A DNA stretch of 64,000 nt from Sva-07 sp963715825 (GCA_963715825.1 CAVQSI010000037.1:199480-263479); one strand, 5' to 3'. Counted from the stretch's first letter, positions 1 to 8,654 are shown. Numbers and translations: made by a program. Notes: generated by a model not told the origin, from the sequence alone.

Positions 1-1
1 C

Positions 2-277
2 CGCGACGCCGACGGCGAGCAGGTGACGCTCGCTCCGGGCGACGAGGGGTACACGACCACCATCTTCGACGAGACGCAACTCGCCGGCAAGCCAGCCGTC
101 CGCAGCGTCGGCACCAGCCTTCTCGCGCCGGGCTCCGACACGACGTTCAACTTCGTCGAGATCGTGACGACAGTGGCCGATCAGGCGGTCATGGTGAACT
201 ACAGCTATCTCGACGACGGCAGTGCCGAGGCAGAGGCGCTGCCCATGCTGCTCGACGGGCTCACGATCACGCCCTGA
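2..277 (+). CDS. C-terminal part of an unrecognised protein, cut by window start
   Basis: About 91 codons are open from the window edge to a TGA at 275-277; the real start lies upstream of the window. The visible part is acidic and rich in Thr, Val and Asp, with no Cys and no membrane segment, and it alternates short hydrophobic strands with polar turns, as in beta-rich secreted or lipoprotein domains. No family is recognised. It ends five bases before the stop of the convergent flavoprotein gene, so the two genes meet tail to tail. Confidence 0.6.
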   Translation, partial: RDADGEQVTLAPGDEGYTTTIFDETQLAGKPAVRSVGTSLLAPGSDTTFNFVEIVTTVADQAVMVNYSYLDDGSAEAEALPMLLDGLTITP

Positions 278-282
278 CGGCG

Positions 283-1525
283 CTACGACACGTAGGCGCC
301 CGGTTGGTCGAGGAAGTGCCGGTGCCAGCGGCTCGGGGTGAGCACGACAGCGCGTGGTTCGTCCTCGAACATCCAGCGAGCGAAATTTCGTCGACCCCAG
401 CTGCCGCTCGCAGCCACGACGCGGATCGCTCCGCGGGCGCCCCACGATGTCGTCAACACCGACCCGAGGGCCTTCGACATCTTGTGGTCGGCGAAGAGGT
501 GGTGTGCCACCTCGGCCCGGTAGATGGCAGCGGCATCGTCGGGCTGCAGCGCACCGGCGGCGATGATCGCCTCGGCGGCGAGGCGGCCGGTGAGCAGCGC
601 CTGGCCGATGCCCTCGCCGGTCATCACGTCGGTGGCCATCGCCGCGTCGCCGGTGAACAGCACCCGTCCCGGCGGTCAGTGTCGCTTCGTCGACGCGGGC
701 CGGGATCGGCCACGCCGTGTGGCGGTCCTCGACCTCGAAGCCGTCGCCGAGGGCGTCGACGATGTGGGGGCGGGCCAGCAGCTCGACCCAGAGCTGCTTC
801 ATGTCCTGCACCCGGCGCGTGCCGTCGCGCAGCACGCCGAAGCCGATGTTCACGCGGCCGCCGGGCAGCGGGAACGACCACGCGTAGCCGGGAACGAGGT
901 CGGGCTCGAACCACACGTACAGCTGATGCGCCGCCGGTCCGGTGACGTTGCGGGCGTACTGGCGAAAACCGTGCCACTCACCGAGGTAGCCGGGCTCGTT
1001 CGCGCCGATCGACTTGCGCACGGGGCTCCACATGCCGTCGGCGGCGATCACGTAGCGAGTGTCGATCTCGAGGCCCTCGGCCATCACGGTCACGTGGTCG
1101 TCGTGTTCGTCGAGCCCTTCGAAGCCGTGGCCGTCGCGGATGTCCGCGCCTCGCTCGCGGGCCAGCTGCACCAGCGCGTCGTCGAGTTGCAGCCGTGGCG
1201 CCACCGCCGCGTACGTGCCGGTCTCGGGCAGCGGGACGACGACCTCGCGGCCGCTCGGCGATCGGATGGCCGCTCCGTCGACCTCGAACCAGTCGGGGAT
1301 GGATGCCGGGTCGAAGCCGAGGTGCTCGAGCTCGCGCAGCCCCAGCGTGGTCAACCCGTCGCCGCAGCACTTGTCGCGCGGGAAGACCGCCTTGTCGATC
1401 GCCACCACCGACCGGCCGGCGCGACGCAACTCGATGGCGGCGGCGCTGCCTGCCGGGCCGAGCCCGACGATCACGACGTCGGCGATGAGTCGTTCGCGAG
1501 GCGGCGTCGGCGTCGGGGCGTTCAC
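283..1525 (-). CDS. geranylgeranyl reductase family FAD oxidoreductase (frameshifted)
   Basis: Reading starts at GTG 1525 and stays open to about 667. The frame then moves by one base and finishes at 283, giving about 412 residues, the usual size of the family. The N-terminal dinucleotide motif VIVGLGPAGSAAA lies at residues 18-30 and is followed by the PRDKCCGDG signature typical of geranylgeranyl reductase/menaquinone-reductase-like flavoproteins. The second FAD motif, GDAAMATDVMTGEG, lies just after the frame change. Removing one T at about 667 (plus strand) joins LTAG to RVLFTGDAA perfectly. The likely role is reduction of isoprenoid or quinone double bonds. A -10-like TAGCCT sits 7 nt before the GTG, so the mRNA is probably leaderless. 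The frameshift could be a sequencing indel or an inactivating mutation. Confidence 0.8.
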
Positions 1526-1577
1526 GCCCGAGAGGCTACGGGCGCAGGTGGCAGGCGTCGCTGTTGACGTGGCGAGT

Positions 1578-2372
1578 TCAGCTCAGATGGACGCCGAGCC
1601 GCACGGCCCGTTTCGTCGGGCCCGGATCGGTGCGCTGGAGGCGGGTGGCGTGCACCCGGCTGCGCCATCGCGGCAACAACGCGTAGCCGACGGCGCCCGG
1701 GCATGCCGTGTAGGTCACATCTCGGTGCCCGGACAGCGTCGAGGTGGTGACGGTGGTGCCGGCGCGGAACTTGTTCGAACCACGTGACACGAACGTCGTC
1801 GTGGCCGCCGGGTCGGTGTCGATGTCGTAGCGGTCGGCCAGGTGGATCAGCATCCGCATCAACGAGTCCTGGGCAGCTGCCGTCGGCGGCTGGTTGTCGA
1901 AGTCGCCGAGCAGGCAGACCAACTGGGCGTAGCCCTGGTTGCCGCCGGTGGCGTCGGCGACGACGGGGCCGGCCAGCGATCCGGCGCGGGTCTCCCAGAT
2001 CGAGCCGTCGGGGCCGATCATGAAGTGGTAGCAGATGTCGGGCCACCGCTTCTCCGGCCCGGTGTGGAACGCATACGTCTGGCGGATGACCGCCCGAGGA
2101 TCCGGGACGTTGTTGCTCGATGCGGTGTGATGGACGAGCAGGAACTTGACGGTCTCGGGAGCGATCGGACCCTTCGGTGGAAGGTCGGCTCCCCACTCGC
2201 TGCGCGGGTGGATCCGCAACCCGGGCGCGACCTCGACGGTGGCGAGCGACTCGACCGGCGCCAGCTGTGCGAGACCGGGATCGGCCCACCCGCACGAAGC
2301 GAGCCCGAGGGCCGCCGCAGCGCCGAGCGCACCCGTCAGCACGTCGCGCCTCGTCCGCTGGCAGTCGCACAC
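1578..2372 (-). CDS. Tat-exported N-acetylmuramoyl-L-alanine amidase (PGRP fold)
   Basis: A 264-residue protein. The N-terminus carries a twin-arginine signal (TRRDVLTG), a hydrophobic stretch and a lipobox-like LASC, so it is probably exported folded and perhaps lipid-anchored. Residues about 55-230 form an amidase_2/PGRP domain with candidate zinc ligands in LLVHHTAS and SGHRDVTYTACPG, plus the family-typical YHFMIGPDG. The predicted reaction is cleavage of the lactyl-amide bond between MurNAc and the stem peptide outside the membrane, for wall turnover or remodelling. Start GTG 2372 is preceded by a -10-like TAGAGT 7 nt away, suggesting a leaderless message. The gene is divergent from the SDR gene. 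Confidence 0.88.
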   Translation of the reverse strand: MCDCQRTRRDVLTGALGAAAALGLASCGWADPGLAQLAPVESLATVEVAPGLRIHPRSEWGADLPPKGPIAPETVKFLLVHHTASSNNVPDPRAVIRQTYAFHTGPEKRWPDICYHFMIGPDGSIWETRAGSLAGPVVADATGGNQGYAQLVCLLGDFDNQPPTAAAQDSLMRMLIHLADRYDIDTDPAATTTFVSRGSNKFRAGTTVTTSTLSGHRDVTYTACPGAVGYALLPRWRSRVHATRLQRTDPGPTKRAVRLGVHLS

Positions 2373-2430
2373 GGCGCCGACTCTACGATGCGCGACGAGT
2401 CAACGGATCGGTACGAGGAAGGACCAGTCG

Positions 2431-3357
2431 ATGAGTGGGTTGTGCGATGGGCGTGTTGCGATCGTCACGGGAGCGGGTCGAGGGATCGGGCGCGAACACG
2501 CGTTGAGCCTCGCCCGGCAGGGTGCCAAGGTCGTGGTCAACGACCTCGGCGGCAACGTCGACGGCAGCGGCGGCGACACCTCGCCCGCCCAGCAGGTCGT
2601 CGACGAGATCGTGGCGATGGGTGGCGAAGCGGTCGCCAACGGCGACAACGTGGCCGATTGGGAGGGTGCCCAGCGGATGGTCAACACCGCGATCGAGACC
2701 TTCGGCGATCTCCACGCACTCGTCAACAACGCCGGGATCCTGCGCGACCGAGTGCTCGCCAACATGACCGAGGAGGAATGGGACTCGGTCATCAACGTCC
2801 ACCTCAAGGGCACCTTCGCCCCGTCTCGTTGGGCTGTTGCCTACTGGCGCGAGCGGGCCAAGGCGGGCCAGCCGGTCAGTGGTCGCATCGTCAACACCAC
2901 GTCGGTGTCGGGGATCTACGGCAACCCGGGCCAGGCGAACTACGGCGCCGCCAAGGCCGGCATCGCTGCGTTCACCAACATCGTCGCCCTCGAAGTAGCC
3001 CGCTACGGGGTGACGGTCAACGCGGTCGGTCCCGTGGCCCTGACCCGGATGACCGAGGGCCTCGGCCCGGCGCCGGAAACCGACGAGGAGCGCGAAGCGC
3101 GTGCCCCGCACTGGATCGCACCGATCGTCACGTGGCTGTGCTCCGAGGAAGCCGCCGGCGTCACCGGACGCGTGTTCGAGGCATCCGGGCAGACGCTGGC
3201 GGTGGCGGAGGGCTGGGTGCGGGGACCGTCGACCACGCCGATCGACGACCCCACCAAGATCGGCCCGGTCGTTGCCGACCTGCTGGCAGGCGCCCGCGCC
3301 AACTCGGGCATGAACGGTGAGCCCGGTGCCTGGCCGCAGACGATGTTGAACTCCTGA
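2431..3357 (+). CDS. SDR-family hydroxyacyl-CoA dehydrogenase (MFE-2 type)
   Basis: A 308-residue short-chain dehydrogenase. The NAD(P) motif TGAGRGIG is near residue 13, NNAG near 90, a catalytic Ser in NTTSVSG, and YGAAKAG as the YxxxK motif near 170. The insert NDLGGNVDGSG and the C-terminal extension after the catalytic site are characteristic of the dehydrogenase unit of peroxisomal multifunctional enzyme 2. The expected reaction is NAD-dependent oxidation of 3-hydroxyacyl-CoA in fatty-acid or sterol side-chain beta-oxidation. ATG 2431 was chosen because a GAGGAAGGA ribosome site sits 6 nt upstream; longer in-frame readings run into the divergent amidase gene. The MaoC hydratase gene follows 43 bp downstream, most likely in the same operon. 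Confidence 0.88.
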   Translation: MSGLCDGRVAIVTGAGRGIGREHALSLARQGAKVVVNDLGGNVDGSGGDTSPAQQVVDEIVAMGGEAVANGDNVADWEGAQRMVNTAIETFGDLHALVNNAGILRDRVLANMTEEEWDSVINVHLKGTFAPSRWAVAYWRERAKAGQPVSGRIVNTTSVSGIYGNPGQANYGAAKAGIAAFTNIVALEVARYGVTVNAVGPVALTRMTEGLGPAPETDEEREARAPHWIAPIVTWLCSEEAAGVTGRVFEASGQTLAVAEGWVRGPSTTPIDDPTKIGPVVADLLAGARANSGMNGEPGAWPQTMLNS

Positions 3358-3400
3358 ATCCGTTCACCCGCACACCGACCTGAACGAAAGCGAGCACCTG

Positions 3401-4255
3401 ATGCCACTCAATCCCGACGCTGTCGGCTCGATCAGCGATCCCGTCGAGGTCAGCTGGACCTCCAAGGACGCCCTGCTCTACGCGGTCGGCATCGGTGCCG
3501 GCCACGACGAGTTGGCGTTCACCACCGAGAACACCAACGGCGTCGACCAGCTGGTGTTTCCCACCTTCCCCGTCGTCGTCGGATGGGGGAGAGGGTCGGC
3601 GATGGGCAACATCGGCACGTTCAATCCGGCGTTGCTCGTGCATGGCCAGCAGGCGGTCACGCTGCACCGGCCGATCCCGGTCGAGGGCACGGCGTCGATC
3701 ACCAGTGAGCTCGTCGCGATGTACGACAAGGGCAAGGCGGCTGTCGTCGTCACCGAGTCACGGGCGACGATGGACGGCGAACCGCTCTACACCAACACCT
3801 CGTCGGCGTTCATCCGAGGCGAGGGCGGGTGGGGCGGCGATCGCGGCCCGTCGGGCCCGAAGAACGTCCCGCCCGAACGCGACCCCGACCATGTCGTCTC
3901 GTACCAGACGTCGATCGACCAGGCCTTCGTCTATCGCCTCTCCGGCGACCGCAACCCCTTGCACACCGACCCGGCGTTCGCGGCGATCGGTGGCTTCGAC
4001 CGCCCGATCCTGCACGGGCTGTGCAGCTACGGCTTCACCGGCCGTGCGTTGCTCCACGCAGTCTGCAACAGCGACCCGGCCAGGTTCCATCACATCGAGG
4101 CCCGCTTCGCCGCGCCGGTGCTCCCTGGCGACACCCTCACGATCTCGATGTGGTCCGGCGACGGCGAAACACTGTTCACGACCAGCGCCGTCGACCCCGC
4201 CGACCCCTCGACCGCCCGCGTCGTCATCGACCAAGGCCTCGTCACACACACCTGA
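3401..4255 (+). CDS. MaoC-type enoyl-CoA hydratase 2
   Basis: A 284-residue double hot-dog protein. The hydratase-2 motif YRLSGDRNPLHTDP lies at about residue 185; its Asp and His are the known catalytic pair of R-specific enoyl-CoA hydratases, and the N-terminal half is the degenerate hot-dog repeat. The expected reaction is hydration of trans-2-enoyl-CoA to 3R-hydroxyacyl-CoA, which would be the substrate of the upstream SDR. Together the two genes reproduce the first two units of eukaryotic MFE-2 as separate chains; no SCP2 unit is seen. A purine-rich GAACGAAAGCGAG stretch precedes ATG 3401. Confidence 0.9.
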   Translation: MPLNPDAVGSISDPVEVSWTSKDALLYAVGIGAGHDELAFTTENTNGVDQLVFPTFPVVVGWGRGSAMGNIGTFNPALLVHGQQAVTLHRPIPVEGTASITSELVAMYDKGKAAVVVTESRATMDGEPLYTNTSSAFIRGEGGWGGDRGPSGPKNVPPERDPDHVVSYQTSIDQAFVYRLSGDRNPLHTDPAFAAIGGFDRPILHGLCSYGFTGRALLHAVCNSDPARFHHIEARFAAPVLPGDTLTISMWSGDGETLFTTSAVDPADPSTARVVIDQGLVTHT

Positions 4256-4265
4256 CCCCGCGACC

Positions 4266-4307
4266 CTCACCTCACGCCACCTCACGCCACCTCACCTCAC
4301 CTCACGC
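4266..4307. repeat. short tandem repeat CACCTCACGC
   Basis: Immediately downstream of the hydratase gene, units of CCACCTCACG/CTCAC repeat about four to five times over 42 bp. It is pyrimidine-rich on the plus strand and non-coding. It lies between two convergent genes, directly before the larger inverted element. No function is claimed. Confidence 0.75.
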
Positions 4308-4314
4308 TCCGCCC

Positions 4315-4444
4315 CACCCGAAAAATCGCGCGCACGTTGCGCTGAGCGCAACGCTGGCGCGCCAGAACCGGTCTGCCGGGGAGCCTCATTCGAAATGGCG
4401 CGGGCTCGTTGCGCTCAGCGCAACGCCGGCGCAATTTTTCGGTG
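4315..4444. repeat. large imperfect inverted repeat with two TTGCGCTSAGCGCAA palindromes
   Basis: The left arm (about 4315-4364) and right arm (about 4396-4444) are near reverse complements of each other. Both outer ends carry CACC..GAAAAAT and both contain a 15-bp palindrome, TTGCGCTGAGCGCAA at 4337-4351 and TTGCGCTCAGCGCAA at 4409-4423. The element fills the gap between the convergent hydratase and proS genes. It could be a bidirectional terminator, since the right arm ends in a T-run on the plus strand and the left arm gives one on the minus strand. It could also be a small mobile palindromic element. Confidence 0.7.
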
Positions 4445-4467
4445 AGTGGGCGAGAGGGAACCGCTGG

Positions 4468-6237
4468 TCAGGGGCGGCAGGTGGCGACGAGGTGGGAGAC
4501 GACGTCGGCGAGTGCGATGTCCTGACGGTCGCCGGAGCGGCGGTCCTTGACCTCGATGGTGGGGTTCTCGTCGTCGGCGACGCCGCGGCCGACGATGGCG
4601 ATCGTGGGGATGCCGATCAGCTCGGCGTCCTTGAATTTGACGCCCGGCGACGGGCCGTAGCGGTCGTCGAGCAGCACCCGCAGGCCCGCGGCCTCGAGCT
4701 CGGCGGCGAGTTGTTCGCCGGCGGGGATCTGCGGGCCGTCGGCCTTGCCGGCGATCACCACGTGGACGTCGGCGGGCGAGATCTCGCGGGGCCACACGAG
4801 GCCGATGTCGTCATGGTTCGCTTCGGCGATCGCAGCCAGTGCACGGGTGACGCCGACGCCGTAGGAGCCCATCGTGGGGACGACCGGCTTGCCGTGCTCG
4901 TCCTGCACGGTGAGACCGAGCGCCTCGGCGTACTTGCGGCCGAGCTGGAAGATGTGGCCGATCTCGATGCCGCGGGCGATCTCGACCGGCGACGCGCACA
5001 CCGGACAGACGTCGCCGTCGCGGATCTCGGCGGCCTCGATCGTGCCGTCGGGCGTGAAGTCGCGCCCCGCCACGAGGTTGATGACGTGGTTGCCGGGAGC
5101 GTCGGCGCCCGTGATCCACGCGGTGCCGTCGACGACGCGAGGATCGACGAGGTACCGGATGCTCGAGGCGTTGTTCGAGCCGAGCACACCGGGCCCGATG
5201 TAGCCCTTGACCAGCGACGGATACTGCTCGAAGTCGGCCTCGTCGAACGGTTCGGGCTCGGCAGGCGACACCTGCGCTTCGAGGCGCTTCATGTCGACCT
5301 CACGGTCGCCGGGCAGGCCGATGGCCAACGGCTCGATCGTGCCATCGGGGTGACGGAGCTTGACGACGACGTTCTTCAGCGTGTCGGCAGCGGTCCAGTC
5401 GCGCTCGGGATGGCGCATGGCCGAATCGCCGTTGACGAAGTCGACGAGGGTGGCGATCGTCGGGGTGTCGGGCGTGTCGTGCACGACGGCGGCGGGCAGG
5501 CCGTCGAACGGGATCGCCGGGGGAGCGGGGGTGACGACCGCCTCGACGTTGGCCGCATAGTCGCACGAGGTGCAACGGATGAAGGTGTCCTCGCCGACGT
5601 CCATCGGTGCGAGGAACTCCTCCGAGGCCGAGCCGCCCATGGCGCCCGACATCGCCGACACGATCACGTACGGCAGTCCGAGACGATCGAACAGCGAGAT
5701 GTAGGCGGCGCGGTGGGCGTCGTAGGAGGCCTGGAGGCCGGCCTCGTCGAGGTCGAAGCTGTAGGAGTCCTTCATCACGAACTCTCGGCCACGCAGCAGC
5801 CCGGCGCGGGGACGGGCCTCGTCGCGGTACTTGGTCTGGATCTGGTAGATCGACAGCGGGAGATCCTTGTACGACCCGCAGATGTCCTTGACCAGGAGCG
5901 TGAACATCTCCTCGTGGGTGGGTGCGAGCAGGAAATCGGCGCCCTTGCGGTCCTGGAGCCGGAACAGGTTGTCGCCGTACTCGGTCCAACGTCCCGTGGC
6001 CTCGTAGGGCTCGCGGGGCAGCAGCGCCGGGAAGTGGACCTCCTGGAAACCGGCGGCGTCCATCTCGTCGCGCACGATCTGCTCGACGTTGCGGTACACG
6101 AGCCAGCCGAGCGGCAACCACGAGAAGCCGCCGGGAGCGGCACGGCGGATGTAGCCGGCGCGCACCAGCAATCGATGGCTGGCGACCTCGGCGTCAGCCG
6201 GGTCGTCGCGCAGGGTCCGCAGGAACAGGGTCGACAT
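4468..6237 (-). CDS. proS: prolyl-tRNA synthetase, bacterial type with editing insert
   Basis: A 589-residue class II synthetase that charges tRNA-Pro with proline in the cytoplasm. The N-terminus MSTLFLRTLRDDPADAEVAS is typical of bacterial ProS. Motif 2 is seen in YRDEARPRAGLLRGREF and motif 3 in GSYGVGVTRALAAI. The roughly 180-residue insertion between them is the Ala-tRNA-Pro editing domain, and the C-terminal anticodon-binding domain follows. The open frame continues far upstream of 6237, but those codons overlap the rimP promoter region and lack ProS similarity. An in-frame GTG at 6246 is the only close alternative start. It is divergent from the rimP operon. Confidence 0.95.
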   Translation of the reverse strand: MSTLFLRTLRDDPADAEVASHRLLVRAGYIRRAAPGGFSWLPLGWLVYRNVEQIVRDEMDAAGFQEVHFPALLPREPYEATGRWTEYGDNLFRLQDRKGADFLLAPTHEEMFTLLVKDICGSYKDLPLSIYQIQTKYRDEARPRAGLLRGREFVMKDSYSFDLDEAGLQASYDAHRAAYISLFDRLGLPYVIVSAMSGAMGGSASEEFLAPMDVGEDTFIRCTSCDYAANVEAVVTPAPPAIPFDGLPAAVVHDTPDTPTIATLVDFVNGDSAMRHPERDWTAADTLKNVVVKLRHPDGTIEPLAIGLPGDREVDMKRLEAQVSPAEPEPFDEADFEQYPSLVKGYIGPGVLGSNNASSIRYLVDPRVVDGTAWITGADAPGNHVINLVAGRDFTPDGTIEAAEIRDGDVCPVCASPVEIARGIEIGHIFQLGRKYAEALGLTVQDEHGKPVVPTMGSYGVGVTRALAAIAEANHDDIGLVWPREISPADVHVVIAGKADGPQIPAGEQLAAELEAAGLRVLLDDRYGPSPGVKFKDAELIGIPTIAIVGRGVADDENPTIEVKDRRSGDRQDIALADVVSHLVATCRP

Positions 6238-6315
6238 CCGAAGCACGGCGGCACTGTACCCAGCGTCGAGCGGTGAGGGCTGCGTCGCCGGCCCTGTCCG
6301 AGGTGGGTCGGGCGC

Positions 6316-6324
6316 TGCTATGAT
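6316..6324 (+). promoter_or_regulatory. extended -10 promoter for the rimP-nusA-infB operon
   Basis: TGCTATGAT matches an extended -10 (TGnTATGAT). A clear -35 is not visible, which fits an extended -10 promoter. Transcription would start near 6331, leaving a leader of about 70 nt that contains the hairpin at 6351-6377 and an AAAGGAGG ribosome site. Confidence 0.55.
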
Positions 6325-6350
6325 CATCTCTCCATTTGGTTTGGTACCGA

Positions 6351-6377
6351 AAGGCGTGGGGCTGAGCCCCACGCCTT
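6351..6377 (+). promoter_or_regulatory. perfect 13-bp hairpin in the rimP leader
   Basis: AAGGCGTGGGGCT and its exact reverse complement are separated by one base. The hairpin is followed by GTTTGTTG and then by the ribosome site 12 nt later. It resembles an intrinsic terminator with a weak U-tract. In other bacteria the nusA operon is autoregulated by NusA, so an attenuator is plausible, but this is an inference from position and shape only. Confidence 0.55.
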
Positions 6378-6401
6378 GTTTGTTGAAAGGAGGCAGTTCG
6401 G

Positions 6402-6986
6402 ATGAGTGCATCGACCGAGATCGATCGTGTTCACGCTCTCGTGGCACCGATCGCTGCCGACCTCCAACTCGACGTGTACGACATCGAGCGTCGCGGCGCC
6501 ACCATGCGCATCACGCTCGACACGCCCCCGGGTTCGGAGGGCGGGATCACGCTCGACTCGCTGTCGCTGGCCACGCGGTTGATCTCGCGTGAACTCGACC
6601 ACGACGACCCGATCGCCGGGCACTACACGCTCGAAGTCACCAGCCCGGGCCTCGAACGCCAGCTGCGGACGCCCGCCCACTTCCAGCGAGAGGTCGGCAA
6701 GACCATCACGATCCGCCTGCGCGATCCGCAGGCCGATCCGCGCCGCATCCAGGGTGCGTTGTCCGCTGCCGACGATCACTCGGCCACGTTGCTGCTCGAC
6801 GACGGCACCGAACGTGTCGTGGCGATCGACGACGTCGACAAGGCCCGCACCGTCTTCGAATGGGGCCCGAAGCCGAAGCCCGGCAAACAGACCTCCGGCG
6901 CCAAGAACAAGAACAAGAACGCATCGAATCCGACGAACCCATCGAATCCGACGAACCCATCGAACAAGGAGAAGCAAGCGTCATGA
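6402..6986 (+). CDS. rimP: ribosome maturation factor RimP
   Basis: A 194-residue protein needed for 30S subunit assembly. Residues 1-90 form the N-terminal alpha/beta domain (LEVTSPGLERQL is the family signature near residue 75) and 95-155 the C-terminal SH3-like domain. The last 35 residues are a lysine/asparagine-rich tail with an 18-bp DNA repeat (6922-6957) encoding NPTNPS units, an unusual extension. ATG 6402 has an AAAGGAGG site 8 nt upstream. The TGA overlaps the nusA start as ATGA, so translation is coupled. Confidence 0.93.
   Translation: MSASTEIDRVHALVAPIAADLQLDVYDIERRGATMRITLDTPPGSEGGITLDSLSLATRLISRELDHDDPIAGHYTLEVTSPGLERQLRTPAHFQREVGKTITIRLRDPQADPRRIQGALSAADDHSATLLLDDGTERVVAIDDVDKARTVFEWGPKPKPGKQTSGAKNKNKNASNPTNPSNPTNPSNKEKQAS
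6922..6957 (+). repeat. two 18-bp tandem units inside rimP
   Basis: Two exact copies of CATCGAATCCGACGAACC in tandem, followed by a partial third copy. They keep the reading frame and encode the Asn-Pro-Thr-Asn-Pro-Ser tail of RimP. Confidence 0.85.
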
Positions 6987-8291
6987 GCAACCTCGACATG
7001 AGCGAGGCCATTGGCATGCTGGCCCAGGAGAAGGGCATCTCCGAGGACACCCTCTTGCACGTCCTCGTCGATGCCCTGGCATCGGCGTACAAGCGCCGGC
7101 CGGATGCCGCCGACGAAGTCGTCGTCGAGGTCAATCCCGAGACGATGGAGTTCTCGTTCATCGCGTACGACGTCGACGAAGACGGCAACTGGGTCAACGA
7201 GCGCGATGACACGCCGAAGAAGGAAGAGCTCGGCCGTATCGCCGCGCAGACCTTCCGCCAGGTGATGAGCCAGCGCATCCGCGAGGTCGAGTCCGAGCGC
7301 AAGTTCGAGGAGTACGCGAACCGCGAGGGCGACATCGTCACCGGCATCATCCAGCGCACCGACGCTCGCTACACGCTGCTCGACCTCGGTCGGGTCGAGG
7401 CGTTGCTGCCGCAGGCCGAGCAGGTCCCGTTCGAGCGTCCCGCGCAGGGCGATCGCCAGAAGGCCTACATCGTCGAAGTGCGCCGCACGCCGAAGGGCCC
7501 GCAGATCGTCGTGTCGCGCACGCACCCCGGTCTGATCAAGCGCCTGTTCGAACTCGAAGTGCCCGAGATCGCCGACGGCATCGTCGAGATCAAGGCCTGC
7601 GCCCGTGAACCGGGCCACCGCACCAAGATCGCCGTCTGGTCGAACGACCACAACGTCGACCCGGTCGGCGCGTGCGTCGGGGCCCGTGGCGGTCGTGTCC
7701 GCATGGTCGTCAACGAGATGCGCGGCGAGAAGATCGACATCGTGCCGTTCAGCGAGGATCTCGCCGACTTCGTCGCCAAGGCGCTGTCGCCGGCCAAGGT
7801 CACCGCGGTCAACATCTCCGACGACGGCACGGCCGCCGACGTGATCGTCCCCGATCACCAGCTCAGCCTGGCGATCGGCCGTGAGGGCCAGAACGCACGT
7901 CTCGCTGCCCGCCTGACCGGTGTGCGCGTCGACATCCGTTCCGAGACGCAGCTCGCCGAAGGCATCCCGGCCGGTGGCCGCGACGCCGACGTCGAGTACG
8001 CCGACGGCGAATGGCGGGCGAACGCCGAATCGGGCGAGATGGAGTGGCACGCCGCCGACGGCAGCGTCATCAGCGAGTCCGACTGGCAAGCCCAAGCCGC
8101 CGCCGCCAGCGAAGCCGAAGTCGCTGTTGCGGACGTCGAGACCGCCGTCGACGACGACAGCACTGCTGCAGACGACGGCACCGCTGCCGAGGGAAGCGCC
8201 AGCGACGACGGCAGACGACGACGCCGACCAAACCGGCGACAACGAAGATGGCTCCGAGGCGTCGTCAAGCAAGAACGGCGGCGACGACTGA
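6983..8291 (+). CDS. nusA: transcription termination/antitermination factor NusA (frame change near its end)
   Basis: Starts at ATG 6983 overlapping the rimP stop. The order is an N-terminal RNA-polymerase-binding domain (residues 1-130), an S1 domain beginning near REGDIVTGII, then KH1 and KH2 (VGARGGRVRMVVNEM and LAIGREGQNARLAARLTG). As written, the frame does not stop after the acidic tail. It runs into an Arg-rich stretch and fuses in frame to YlxR, ending at 8605. Dropping one G near 8207 instead gives a natural acidic tail, with codons strong in G/C at position three, ending at TGA 8289-8291. I therefore annotate the 8291 end and treat the fusion as a probable one-base sequence error; a real fusion or +1 frameshifting is the alternative. 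Confidence 0.88.
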
Positions 8292-8605
8292 GTGGTGCTG
8301 AACGTCCCGAACCCGTCCGCAGCTGTATCGGTTGCCGGCAGCGGCGTCCGCAGTCCGAGCTCGTGCGTGTCACGAAATCGGAGCTGGGCGTGGCGGTCGA
8401 TGGCCCCAGCGATGGGCGCGGGGCGTGGCTGTGTCGTGGTTCCGCTGCTGGCGAGATCGCCGCGGCGAGATGTGTCGATGCGGCGTTGTCGCGGCGGGCG
8501 TTCGCTCGTGCGTGGCGGTGTGCGGTCGGCGCTGACGACGAACGTGCAATCAGCGAACTGGTCGGCCATGGGGTCGACCGAGACGAACACCCGGATGCGC
8601 ATTGA
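8288..8605 (+). CDS. ylxR: YlxR/RnpM family RNA-binding protein
   Basis: About 105 residues with the family signature PVRSCIGCRQRRPQSELVRV near the start and a GRGAWLC motif. Its usual place is between nusA and infB, as here. YlxR proteins bind RNA, and in Bacillus one modulates RNase P. No ATG, GTG or TTG occurs in frame before the signature. The best candidate is CTG 8288, which overlaps the inferred nusA stop as CTGA, the same geometry as an ATGA coupling. The alternative is that it is the C-terminal domain of a NusA-YlxR fusion. Confidence 0.75.
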   Translation: MSGAERPEPVRSCIGCRQRRPQSELVRVTKSELGVAVDGPSDGRGAWLCRGSAAGEIAAARCVDAALSRRAFARAWRCAVGADDERAISELVGHGVDRDEHPDAH

Positions 8606-8654
8606 TTCCAGCATCCGCGAGGCAAAGACGACTGTGAAAGGTTGAATCGACAAC

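Noticed and set aside
524..1567. 347-codon plus-strand frame over the flavoprotein gene
   Set aside because: Antisense shadow; the minus-strand reading contains both FAD motifs of the reductase.
4266..4307. Possible short CRISPR or satellite array
   Set aside because: It is a low-complexity CACCTCACGC microrepeat without spacers.
3829..6276. 815-codon plus-strand frame crossing the inverted repeat and proS antisense
   Set aside because: It joins a shadow of the hydratase gene with the antisense of proS; its Asp/Val/Gly composition is typical of antisense reading in high-GC DNA.
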